Assembly (NCBI GenBank): GCA_013284265.1
Contig: JABTBR010000004.1
Location: 124,001-188,000 of the forward strand
Direction of reading: 5' to 3'
Length of the DNA stretch: 64,000 nucleotides
Source of the DNA: Oxalobacteraceae bacterium
Lineage (GTDB): Bacteria > Pseudomonadota > Gammaproteobacteria > Burkholderiales > Burkholderiaceae_D
A program made the position numbers and the translations under genes. Below, in pieces: positions 8,832 through 16,207 of this stretch. The notes under the pieces were generated by a model. It was given only the letters and a program-made list of their open reading frames with translations. It was not told the DNA's origin and made no database searches. Each line of letters starts with the position of its first letter. The stretch's first letter is position 1.

Positions 8832-9569
8832 TCATGCCAGCGCTTCCGGCGCGGCCAGCCGGCGCAGGCGCGCCACATCGAGCAGTTCGATCTCCCGGTT
8901 GCGTACCCGCAGCACGCCGTCCGCGCGCAGCGCCGACAGCAGCCGGCTGACGCTCTCGCCGCTCAGTCCGAGGTAGGCGGCGATGTCTTCGCGCGACATG
9001 CTCAGTCTGAAACGCTTGCACATCCTGCCCGGGGCCGCACGGCGGCTGGCCAGGTCGAGCAGCAGGGCGGCCAGACGGCGCGGCGCGCGCGCATGGCCAA
9101 GCAGCAATAGGTTCGCTTGCAGACGCGCGATCTCACTTCCCATCAACTGCTGAAATTGTGCCCGCAGTGCGGGCAGGCGGCCCATAGCCGCCAGCAGCGC
9201 GCCATAGGGCAGGCGGCACAGGGTGCACTCGCTCAGGGCAATGGCATCGCTGCAATAGCTGTCGCCGGCGAGCGCGTCCAGCCCGAGAATCTCGCCCGGC
9301 TGGTAAAAGCCGGTCACCTGGGTCTGGCCATCGCCAATGCCGCGCTCGGTCTTGCATTCGCCCTCGCACAGCAGGTACAGGCAATCGAAGGGCGTGCCGC
9401 TACCGAACACGCGCTGGCCCTTGTTGAGGGTCAGCGTAGGCGGCGCATCGGCGGTGCCCGGGTTCGCCCCGCTCGCACTTGCCGCGAGGCACATCGTATG
9501 GCTGTGGCATGCACCGCAACGCTGTGATGGCGCGGCGCTGGCTGTGACGAGACGGGGACGAGTGCTCAT
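8832..9569 (-). CDS. Second Fnr-type regulator (paralogue)
   Basis: A 245-residue Crp/Fnr protein, shorter and more divergent than its neighbour. It keeps four candidate cluster ligands, Cys18, Cys21, Cys27 and Cys106, and the E-xx-SR recognition helix (ESVSRLLSAL), so it probably binds an Fe-S cluster and FNR-like sites. Extra cysteines (63, 68, 72, 115, 118) surround the sensor domain. Its own promoter holds an FNR box at 9631-9644, centred 41.5 bp from the inferred start, so it should be induced by Fnr (or itself) at low oxygen. A Dnr- or FixK-like role is the alternative; FixK and Dnr normally lack the N-terminal Cys set. Confidence 0.85.
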   Translation of the reverse strand: MSTRPRLVTASAAPSQRCGACHSHTMCLAASASGANPGTADAPPTLTLNKGQRVFGSGTPFDCLYLLCEGECKTERGIGDGQTQVTGFYQPGEILGLDALAGDSYCSDAIALSECTLCRLPYGALLAAMGRLPALRAQFQQLMGSEIARLQANLLLLGHARAPRRLAALLLDLASRRAAPGRMCKRFRLSMSREDIAAYLGLSGESVSRLLSALRADGVLRVRNREIELLDVARLRRLAAPEALA

Positions 9570-9630
9570 GGCGGTTTCCGAAACTATTCATTTTGAAGTT
9601 TCAGATTATCAAGATGAATAGCGAAAAAAT

Positions 9631-9644
9631 ATGATCCAGATCAA
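9631..9644 (-). promoter_or_regulatory. FNR box and promoter of the second Fnr-type gene
   Basis: Read on the minus strand the site is TTGATCTGGATCAT (one mismatch to TTGAT-N4-ATCAA). A -10 hexamer TAATCT lies at 9608-9603, exactly 22 nt downstream. This places the box centre near -41.5, the class II activation position. Confidence 0.75.
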
Positions 9645-9733
9645 GTCTTGTCGTGGACACGAGCGCCATGGCCGGAACTGAGCAAAGCGGCTGCGGCTGT
9701 ATGTGCGCAAAAGCACAGAAGCTTTGGTGCTTT

Positions 9734-9747
9734 TTGACTTGGATCAA
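9734..9747 (+). promoter_or_regulatory. Upstream FNR box of the GGDEF-EAL promoter
   Basis: TTGACTTGGATCAA matches the FNR consensus with one change. The -10 TATTCT lies at 9770-9775, 22 nt further on, so the box is centred at about -41.5. Confidence 0.75.
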
Positions 9748-9755
9748 TTTTTCTT

Positions 9756-9769
9756 TTGATGTGGATCAG
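9756..9769 (+). promoter_or_regulatory. Second FNR box overlapping the promoter spacer
   Basis: TTGATGTGGATCAG, one mismatch to consensus, centred 22 bp (two helical turns) downstream of the first box and ending immediately before the -10 TATTCT. Occupancy here would be expected to block RNA polymerase. Confidence 0.65.
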
Positions 9770-9813
9770 TATTCTGTTTCGTGTTCCCCGACCACACGCA
9801 CGAGGTAACCATT

Positions 9814-12075
9814 ATGAGCATCGCACACCACGCCACCGGGCCTTGTTCCATGGTGCCGGACCCGGGACCGCCGGACGGCGAAACCACAGACCCGGAAAGC
9901 GGCCTTTGCTGTCCCGCCAATGCGGCCCGTTTGCTTCGTCCCGATCAGCGCAGCGAGGGCGGGGCGTTTGCGGCGCAGGGCGTCTGCCACAGCTTCGCCT
10001 GCGCCATACTGGACGGCCTGGACGAGCAGATCGCCGTGCTCAACGAGGACGGCACCATCATCGCGGTGAATCAGGCCTGGCGCAAATTCGCCAGCGAGAA
10101 CCAGCCGCAGGCTGCGCAGCGCCTGTCCAGCGGCGACCTGGGGCGCAACTATCTGGACGTGTGCCGGCAGGCCGAGGCAGCGGGTGACGCCGGCGCCATG
10201 CTGGCATGGCAGGGCATAGACGCCGTGCTGCAAGGCCGCTCCACCAGCTTCGAACACGAATACGACTGCCATTCGCCGCTACAGCAGCGCTGGTTCAGCA
10301 TGCGGGTTACCCCGCTGGCTTATGGCTGGCGCGGCGCGGTGGTGGCGCATACCGACGTCAGCAAGCGGCGGCTGGCCGAGGCCAGTCTGCGCATCGCGGC
10401 GATCGCCTTCGAGTCGCCCGAAGGCATGATGGTCACCGATGCTCAGGGCATCATCCTGCAGGTCAACCACGCTTTTACCTTGATCACCGGCTACGGCCGC
10501 GAGGAAGTGGTGGGCAAGCGGCCCAGCCTGCTCAGCTCGGGGCGCCACGACGCCGCCTTCTATCAGGCCATGTGGGGCGCGGTGCGCAGCCATGGCAGCT
10601 GGGAGGGGGAAATCTGGAACCGCCGCAAGAATGGCGAAGTCTATCCGGAGCGGCTGGCCATTTCCACCGTGCTCGACGATGCTCGACGGGTCACCCACTA
10701 TGTGGCCTCGCTCAGCGATATTACCGTCAGCAAGGCCGCCAACGACGAGATCTTGCGGCTGGCCTTCTACGATCCGCTGACGCGCCTGCCGAACCGGCGC
10801 CTGCTGCTCGACCGCCTGCGCCAGGCGCTGGCGGCCTGTGCCTTGAACGGGCACTACGGCGCGCTGATGTTTATCGACCTGGACGACTTCAAGACGCTCA
10901 ACGATACGCTGGGCCACAATGTCGGCGACCTGTTGCTGCAGCAGGTGGCGCTGCGGCTGCAGGATTGCCTGCGCCAGGGCGATACCGTGGCAAGACTGGG
11001 CGGCGACGAATTCGTGGTGCTGATCGAAGGCATGAGCAGCCATGGCGCCGACGCGGTCGCGCAGGCTGAATTACTGAGCGCGAAAATACTCGCGGCCCTG
11101 AACCTTCCCTATTTGCTGGGCAAACACCGCAGCAGCAGCACCCCCAGCATCGGGGTCACGCTGTTTCATAATGGCAAGCCGCAGAAGCCGGACGAACTGC
11201 TGATGCAGGCCGACATCGCGATGTACCAGGCCAAGCAGGCCGGCCGCAATGGCGTGCGCCTGTTCGATCAGGGCATGCAGGACAGCCTGAGCGCGCGCGC
11301 CGGACTGGAGGCCGAATTGCGCCAGGCCGTCGAGCAGTCCCAGTTCGCCGTGTTCTATCAGGTCCAGGTCGATGCGACCGGGCAGGCGCGGGGCGCCGAG
11401 GCCTTGCTGCGCTGGTGCAAGCCGGACGGCACCATGGTGTCGCCGGCCAGCTTCATTCCGCTGGCCGAGGAGACCGGCCTGATCTTGCCGCTGGGCCGCT
11501 GGGTGCTGCGCCAGGCTTGTGCCCAGCTACGCCTATGGCGGACGGAGCCTGCCACCCGTGCCCTGGTGCTGGCCGTCAACGTCAGCGCCCGCCAGTTCCG
11601 CCAGCCCGACTTCTGCCAGCAGGTCGAGTCGGCCGTGCAAGAGCAGGGCATCGACCCGGCCCTGCTGAAGCTTGAACTGACCGAAGGCATCTTGCTAGAA
11701 GACATAGAGAACACCATTGCCGTCATGAAAACCCTGAGGCTGCTGGGGGTGCGCTTTTCGCTCGATGACTTCGGCACCGGCTATTCCTCGTTGCAATACC
11801 TGAAGCGCCTGCCACTGGACCAGCTCAAGATCGACCAGTCTTTCGTGCGCGACCTGGCCAGCGACAGCAACGACCAGGCCATCGTCGCGACCATCATCGC
11901 GATGGCGCGCAGCCTGGGGCTGGAGGTGATCGCCGAGGGGGTGGAAACGGAAGCCCAGCGCGGCTTGCTCGAACAACTGGGTTGCCTGCATTACCAGGGA
12001 TACCTGTTCAGCCGACCCGTGCCGGCGCCCCAGTTCGAAGCCTGGGTGCTGGCGCGCCAGCTGGCGGCGGCCTGA
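9814..12075 (+). CDS. PAS-PAS-GGDEF-EAL cyclic-di-GMP enzyme
   Basis: A 753-residue soluble protein: Cys-containing N-terminal tail (Cys11, 32, 33, 58), two PAS domains (about 65-185 and 193-310), a GGDEF domain with intact RLGGDEF, and an EAL domain with EALLRW and the downstream DDFGTGYSS and EGVET motifs. Both synthesis and hydrolysis of c-di-GMP are therefore possible; which dominates cannot be read from sequence. The ATG at 9814 follows GAGG at a good distance; an in-frame GTG at 9781 coincides with the inferred transcription start and is unlikely. Tandem FNR boxes sit upstream, so c-di-GMP turnover is tied to oxygen. It probably forms its own transcript, with a new FNR promoter right after it. 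Confidence 0.9.
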   Translation: MSIAHHATGPCSMVPDPGPPDGETTDPESGLCCPANAARLLRPDQRSEGGAFAAQGVCHSFACAILDGLDEQIAVLNEDGTIIAVNQAWRKFASENQPQAAQRLSSGDLGRNYLDVCRQAEAAGDAGAMLAWQGIDAVLQGRSTSFEHEYDCHSPLQQRWFSMRVTPLAYGWRGAVVAHTDVSKRRLAEASLRIAAIAFESPEGMMVTDAQGIILQVNHAFTLITGYGREEVVGKRPSLLSSGRHDAAFYQAMWGAVRSHGSWEGEIWNRRKNGEVYPERLAISTVLDDARRVTHYVASLSDITVSKAANDEILRLAFYDPLTRLPNRRLLLDRLRQALAACALNGHYGALMFIDLDDFKTLNDTLGHNVGDLLLQQVALRLQDCLRQGDTVARLGGDEFVVLIEGMSSHGADAVAQAELLSAKILAALNLPYLLGKHRSSSTPSIGVTLFHNGKPQKPDELLMQADIAMYQAKQAGRNGVRLFDQGMQDSLSARAGLEAELRQAVEQSQFAVFYQVQVDATGQARGAEALLRWCKPDGTMVSPASFIPLAEETGLILPLGRWVLRQACAQLRLWRTEPATRALVLAVNVSARQFRQPDFCQQVESAVQEQGIDPALLKLELTEGILLEDIENTIAVMKTLRLLGVRFSLDDFGTGYSSLQYLKRLPLDQLKIDQSFVRDLASDSNDQAIVATIIAMARSLGLEVIAEGVETEAQRGLLEQLGCLHYQGYLFSRPVPAPQFEAWVLARQLAAA

Positions 12076-12103
12076 GGACTATTTCATTTCCTTTTGGAAA
12101 TTT

Positions 12104-12117
12104 TTGATCTGGATCAA
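12104..12117 (+). promoter_or_regulatory. Perfect FNR box and promoter of the aer-like/hemN/ccoI operon
   Basis: TTGATCTGGATCAA is a perfect consensus site. The -10 TACACT lies at 12140-12145, 22 nt downstream, which places the box at -41.5. The genes from 12200 to 18821 follow on one strand with small gaps or overlaps. Confidence 0.85.
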
Positions 12118-12199
12118 TCAATTTGCGCCTGGCTCTCCCTACACTGGCGCCATGCTTGGAAATCAACCGGCCACCGAAGGCCACTGCTAGGAGAACGCC

Positions 12200-13879
12200 A
12201 TGCGCAGTAATCTGCCTGTCACCGACCGCGAAATCATGCTGCGGGACGATCATGCGATCGTCTCGAAAACCGACCTCGACGGCAATATCACTTACGTCAA
12301 TCCCTATTTCGTCGAGATCAGCGGCTATACCGAAGCCGAGCTGCTGGGCCAGCCGCAAAACATCCTGCGCCATCCCGACATGCCGGCCGCCGCCTTCGCC
12401 GACCTGTGGGCCACGGTGCGGGCCGGACGTCCCTGGACCGGCATGGTCAAGAACCGCTGCAAGAATGGCGACTTTTACTGGGTGCGGGCGAATGTGACGC
12501 CGATGCGCGAAGACGGCCGCAGCGTCGGCTATATGTCGGTGCGGGTGCGCCCGCAGGCGCAGGAGGTCGAGGCCGCCCAGCGCGCCTACCATGCCATCGT
12601 CCATGGCAATCCGGCGGGCCTGCTGGTGCGCGATGGCGAGGTGCTGGCCAGCGGCTGGGCTCAGCGCCTGGGCCGGCTGGCGCAGTTGTCGCTGCGCCAG
12701 CGTATCTGGGGCGCCACCAGCGTTGTCAACCTACTGCTGGCCGGCGTCTGCCTGGCCGCGCTGCTGGGCGCGGATGGCCTGTCGGGCGCCAGCGCCGCCG
12801 TGATGGCCGCCACTGCGGCCGGCCTGCTGATCAACGTTTTCCTGTGGTATACCTTGCGCAGCCACGTGCTCAGCCCGCTGGAGCAGGCGGTGCAGGGCGC
12901 GCGCGCCATCGCCGCCGGCGATCTGTCGGGCAGCTTCGACACCAGCAGCCGCGATGAAATGGGCGAGCTGCAGCGCGCCCTCCAGCAGATGAGCTGCAAT
13001 CTGATCGCCACCATCCGCGATGTACGCATGAATGTGGAAACGATGGCCACGGCCACCTGCCAGATCGCCGCCGGCAATGCCGACCTGTCGGGCCGCACCG
13101 AGGCCCAGGCCGCCAGCCTGGAGGAAACGGCCTCCAGCGTCGAGCAGTTCTCGGCCACGGTCAAGCAGAATGCCGAACACTCGATGGAGGCCAATGCGCT
13201 GGCCCAGACGGCCAATGAAGTGGCCGTGCAGGGCGGCGCCATTGTCGATGAAGTGATCGCGACGATGGACGGGATCAACGCTTCCTCGCGCCAGGTGGTG
13301 GAAATCATCGGCCTGATCGAGGGCATCGCCTTCCAGACCAATATCCTGGCCCTGAACGCGGCCGTCGAGGCGGCCCGTGCCGGCGAACAGGGGCGCGGCT
13401 TTGCCGTAGTCGCCTCCGAGGTGCGCAATCTGGCCCAGCGCAGCGCCACCGCCGCCAAGGATATCAAGCGCCTCATCGAAGTCTCGCTGGGCAAGGTCAG
13501 CGGCGGCATGGAGCAGGTGCAGCGCGCCGGCAGCACCATGCGCTCGGTGGTCACGTCGGTGCAGCAGGTGAGCAACATCATGGCGCAGATTTCGCACGCC
13601 TCGCGCGAACAGAGCATCGGCGTCGACCAGGTCAATGCCGCCGTGGCCGAAATGGACCAGGTGACCCAGCAGAACGCCGCCCTGGTCGAGGAAGCGGCGG
13701 CTGCGGCGGGCAGCCTGGCGCTGGAAGCGCAGAGCCTGAGCCTGGCGGTCAGCGTATTCCACTTCGGTCCGGCGCGTAGCGCCCCGGCGCGGCGCGACGC
13801 CGGCATGAGTTTGCTGCCGGCCAGCCGCCAGGCCCTGGCCTCACGCAAGCAGCCGGCCGCGCGCCGCCTGGCCGCCTGA
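12200..13879 (+). CDS. Aer-like PAS methyl-accepting chemotaxis protein
   Basis: A 559-residue energy or redox taxis receptor. The N-terminal PAS (about 20-130) has the Aer-type NPYFVEISGYTEAELLG segment, followed by two close membrane helices (about 168-190 and 197-216), a HAMP, and the MCP signalling domain with the conserved hairpin (GIAFQTNILALNAAVEAARAGE, split here by description). There is no periplasmic sensor, as in E. coli Aer, where PAS binds FAD. It starts at ATG 12200 with AGGAGA 6 nt upstream. It is the first gene after a perfect FNR box and sits 29 nt ahead of hemN, so aerotaxis is probably induced with high-affinity respiration. Confidence 0.9.
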   Translation: MRSNLPVTDREIMLRDDHAIVSKTDLDGNITYVNPYFVEISGYTEAELLGQPQNILRHPDMPAAAFADLWATVRAGRPWTGMVKNRCKNGDFYWVRANVTPMREDGRSVGYMSVRVRPQAQEVEAAQRAYHAIVHGNPAGLLVRDGEVLASGWAQRLGRLAQLSLRQRIWGATSVVNLLLAGVCLAALLGADGLSGASAAVMAATAAGLLINVFLWYTLRSHVLSPLEQAVQGARAIAAGDLSGSFDTSSRDEMGELQRALQQMSCNLIATIRDVRMNVETMATATCQIAAGNADLSGRTEAQAASLEETASSVEQFSATVKQNAEHSMEANALAQTANEVAVQGGAIVDEVIATMDGINASSRQVVEIIGLIEGIAFQTNILALNAAVEAARAGEQGRGFAVVASEVRNLAQRSATAAKDIKRLIEVSLGKVSGGMEQVQRAGSTMRSVVTSVQQVSNIMAQISHASREQSIGVDQVNAAVAEMDQVTQQNAALVEEAAAAAGSLALEAQSLSLAVSVFHFGPARSAPARRDAGMSLLPASRQALASRKQPAARRLAA

Positions 13880-13908
13880 TTTTTCTCCACTAACAAGAGC
13901 CGACCATC

Positions 13909-15366
13909 ATGCCGCATACTGTCAACACCCTGAGCGCCGCGAAGTATTTTCCCTCGCTGCAGTTCGACGCCGACATCATCGGCAAGCTGAGCCAGTCCGG
14001 TCCGCGCTACACTTCCTACCCGACCGCCGACCGTTTCAGCGCCGCCTTCAACTATGGCGACTTCCTCGACGCGGTGGTGGCCCAGCGCCACCGCGCGGTG
14101 CCGGCGCCGCTGTCGCTCTACCTGCACATACCCTTTTGCGAGTCGGTCTGCTACTACTGCGGCTGCAACAAGATCGTCACGCGCGACCACAGCAAGGCGG
14201 TGCGCTACCTGGAGTATCTGCGCCAGGAGATCGCGCTGCAGTCGCTGCTGTTCGATGGCATGAACCAGCTCACGCAGCTGCATCTGGGGGGCGGCACGCC
14301 GACCTATCTGAGCGACGCGCAGATGGGCGAGCTGATGGAATTCCTGCGCCGCCACTTTGCGTTCGCTCCCGACGAGCAGGGCGAGTATGCGATCGAGATC
14401 GATCCGCGCACGGTGGACGCGGCGCGCGTCCATTCGCTGCGGGCCCAGGGCTTCAACCGCCTCAGTCTGGGCGTACAGGACTTCGAGCCGGCGGTGCAGC
14501 AGGCCGTCAACCGGGTCCAGTCGGAGCGCCAGACGCTCGACGTCATGGCGGCCGCGCGCGATGCCGGCTTCCGCTCGATCAGCGTGGACCTGATCTACGG
14601 CCTGCCGCATCAAAGCATGGACAGCATGCGGCGCACGCTGGCCAAGGTGATCGAGGCCAATCCGGACCGGATCGCGCTGTACAACTATGCCCATATGCCG
14701 CATCTGTTCAAGCCGCAGCGCCGTATCGACGCGGCCGACCTGCCTACGCCCGCGCTCAAGCTCGACCTGCTGGCCCTGAGCATCAACACCCTGTGCGCGG
14801 CCGGCTACGAGTATATCGGCATGGACCATTTCGCCCGGCCGATGGATGACCTGGCGGTGGCCCAGCGCCAGGGCCGGCTGCAGCGCAATTTCCAGGGCTA
14901 TTCGACCCATGCGGGCGCCAATCTGATCGCCTGCGGCGTCTCGGCCATCAGCGCCGTGGGCGCGACCTATAGCCAGAACGAGAAGGAGCTCGAGGCTTAC
15001 TATGCCGCGCTGGACGCGGGGCGCCTGCCGGTGGCGCGCGGCCTGCGCCTGTCGGCGGACGACCTGCTGCGGCGCATCGTGATCCAGAGCCTGATGTGTA
15101 ATTTCGAACTGTCGATCGGCGCCGTCGAGGAAGCCTATCCGGTCGGCTTCTGGCAGCACTTCGCGGCGGAACGGCCGCGGCTCGAGCAACTGGCGGCCGA
15201 TGGCCTGCTGGTGATCGATGGGCAATGGATCACGGTCACGCTCAGGGGCCGTCTGCTGATACGGAATATCTGCATGGTGTTCGACCGCTATCTGAGTCTG
15301 GCCAGGGAGCAGGAGCCCCAGGCACAGCCTCAGTCGCAGCCGCTGCGCTATTCGCAGACGATTTGA
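13909..15366 (+). CDS. hemN: Oxygen-independent coproporphyrinogen III dehydrogenase
   Basis: A radical SAM enzyme of 485 residues that converts coproporphyrinogen III to protoporphyrinogen IX without oxygen, in heme synthesis. The cluster motif is Cys77-x3-Cys81-x2-Cys84 (CESVCYYCGCNK), with the extra Cys and the YTSYPTA N-terminal segment typical of true HemN rather than HemW. The GGGTPTYLS segment matches the SAM-binding loop. It lies within the Fnr-driven operon beside the cbb3 assembly genes, which fits heme demand at low oxygen. Confidence 0.95.
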   Translation: MPHTVNTLSAAKYFPSLQFDADIIGKLSQSGPRYTSYPTADRFSAAFNYGDFLDAVVAQRHRAVPAPLSLYLHIPFCESVCYYCGCNKIVTRDHSKAVRYLEYLRQEIALQSLLFDGMNQLTQLHLGGGTPTYLSDAQMGELMEFLRRHFAFAPDEQGEYAIEIDPRTVDAARVHSLRAQGFNRLSLGVQDFEPAVQQAVNRVQSERQTLDVMAAARDAGFRSISVDLIYGLPHQSMDSMRRTLAKVIEANPDRIALYNYAHMPHLFKPQRRIDAADLPTPALKLDLLALSINTLCAAGYEYIGMDHFARPMDDLAVAQRQGRLQRNFQGYSTHAGANLIACGVSAISAVGATYSQNEKELEAYYAALDAGRLPVARGLRLSADDLLRRIVIQSLMCNFELSIGAVEEAYPVGFWQHFAAERPRLEQLAADGLLVIDGQWITVTLRGRLLIRNICMVFDRYLSLAREQEPQAQPQSQPLRYSQTI

Positions 15367-15382
15367 GGATGGGTGTGTCGCC

Positions 15383-16207
15383 ATGAGCGTCTTTGCGCAA
15401 CTGCTACCCTTGCTGACCCAGCTACTGCCGGTGTTCCTGGTCGGGCTGGCCGGCAGCGTGCATTGCATCGGCATGTGCGGCGGCGTGGTGGGCGCGCTGA
15501 GCGCCGTGTCCGCGCCGCCGCGCGGGCCGGCCATGGCCCAGGGGCGGCTGGCCGGCGGTGGCGCCGGCCGGACCATTCCCATCGTGGCGGCGCGCCCGGC
15601 CGCCGGCCGCTGCGGCGCCATACTGCGCCTGGTGGCCTACAACGGCGGGCGCATCGCCAGCTATATGCTGGCCGGCGCGCTGGCCGGCGGCCTGGCCGGC
15701 GGCGCCGCCGCGCTGAGCCGGCTCGCCTCCCTGCAACTGCTGCTGTACTGGCTGGCCAACCTGATGCTGGTAGCGCTGGGCCTGTACCTGATGAATGCCT
15801 GGCATGGCCTGGCACGGCTGGAACAGGGCGGCCAGCGCCTGTGGCGCCAGCTGCTGCCGCTATTGCGGGTGCTGCTGCCGATGGACAGCGCGGCCAAGGC
15901 GGTGGCGCTGGGCGCGCTGTGGGGCTGGGTGCCCTGCGGCATGGTCTACAGCGTGCTGCTGACGGCCTTGATGAGCGGCTCGGCCGCCGCCGGTGCGGCG
16001 GTGATGCTGGCCTTTGGACTGGGTACCCTGCCCATGCTGCTGGGCCTGGGCCTGGCCGGCGAGCGCCTGCGCCGCGCCTTGCGCGCCCCCGGCGTGCGCC
16101 TGGCCTGCGGCTTGCTGGTACTCGGCTTCGGCATGCTGGGACTGGCACGCGCCAGCCTGGGTGTCTCACTTGGATGGATGGATGCCTTATGCCTGACGGG
16201 ACTCTGA
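15383..16207 (+). CDS. SafE/TauE-like (DsbD_2/UreH-type) membrane protein
   Basis: A 274-residue polytopic inner-membrane protein of the sulfite exporter TauE/SafE-like group that accompanies cco clusters. It has six or more hydrophobic segments, an early VHCIGMCGG motif and a later WGWVPCGMVYS motif; such Cys/Pro motifs occur in DsbD- and CcdA-like metal or thiol transport proteins. A role in copper or thiol handling for cbb3 oxidase is inference from context. It starts 16 nt after hemN and overlaps ccoI by 19 bp. Confidence 0.82.
   Translation: MSVFAQLLPLLTQLLPVFLVGLAGSVHCIGMCGGVVGALSAVSAPPRGPAMAQGRLAGGGAGRTIPIVAARPAAGRCGAILRLVAYNGGRIASYMLAGALAGGLAGGAAALSRLASLQLLLYWLANLMLVALGLYLMNAWHGLARLEQGGQRLWRQLLPLLRVLLPMDSAAKAVALGALWGWVPCGMVYSVLLTALMSGSAAAGAAVMLAFGLGTLPMLLGLGLAGERLRRALRAPGVRLACGLLVLGFGMLGLARASLGVSLGWMDALCLTGL

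Noticed and set aside
12661..15621. 986-codon antisense frame across the chemoreceptor and hemN
   Set aside because: Covers two clear plus-strand genes and an operon junction and has no family motif.
15373..16188. Frame upstream of ccoI in the same phase
   Set aside because: Low-complexity shadow of the SafE-like gene; the CcoI family begins just before CFHC at 16189.
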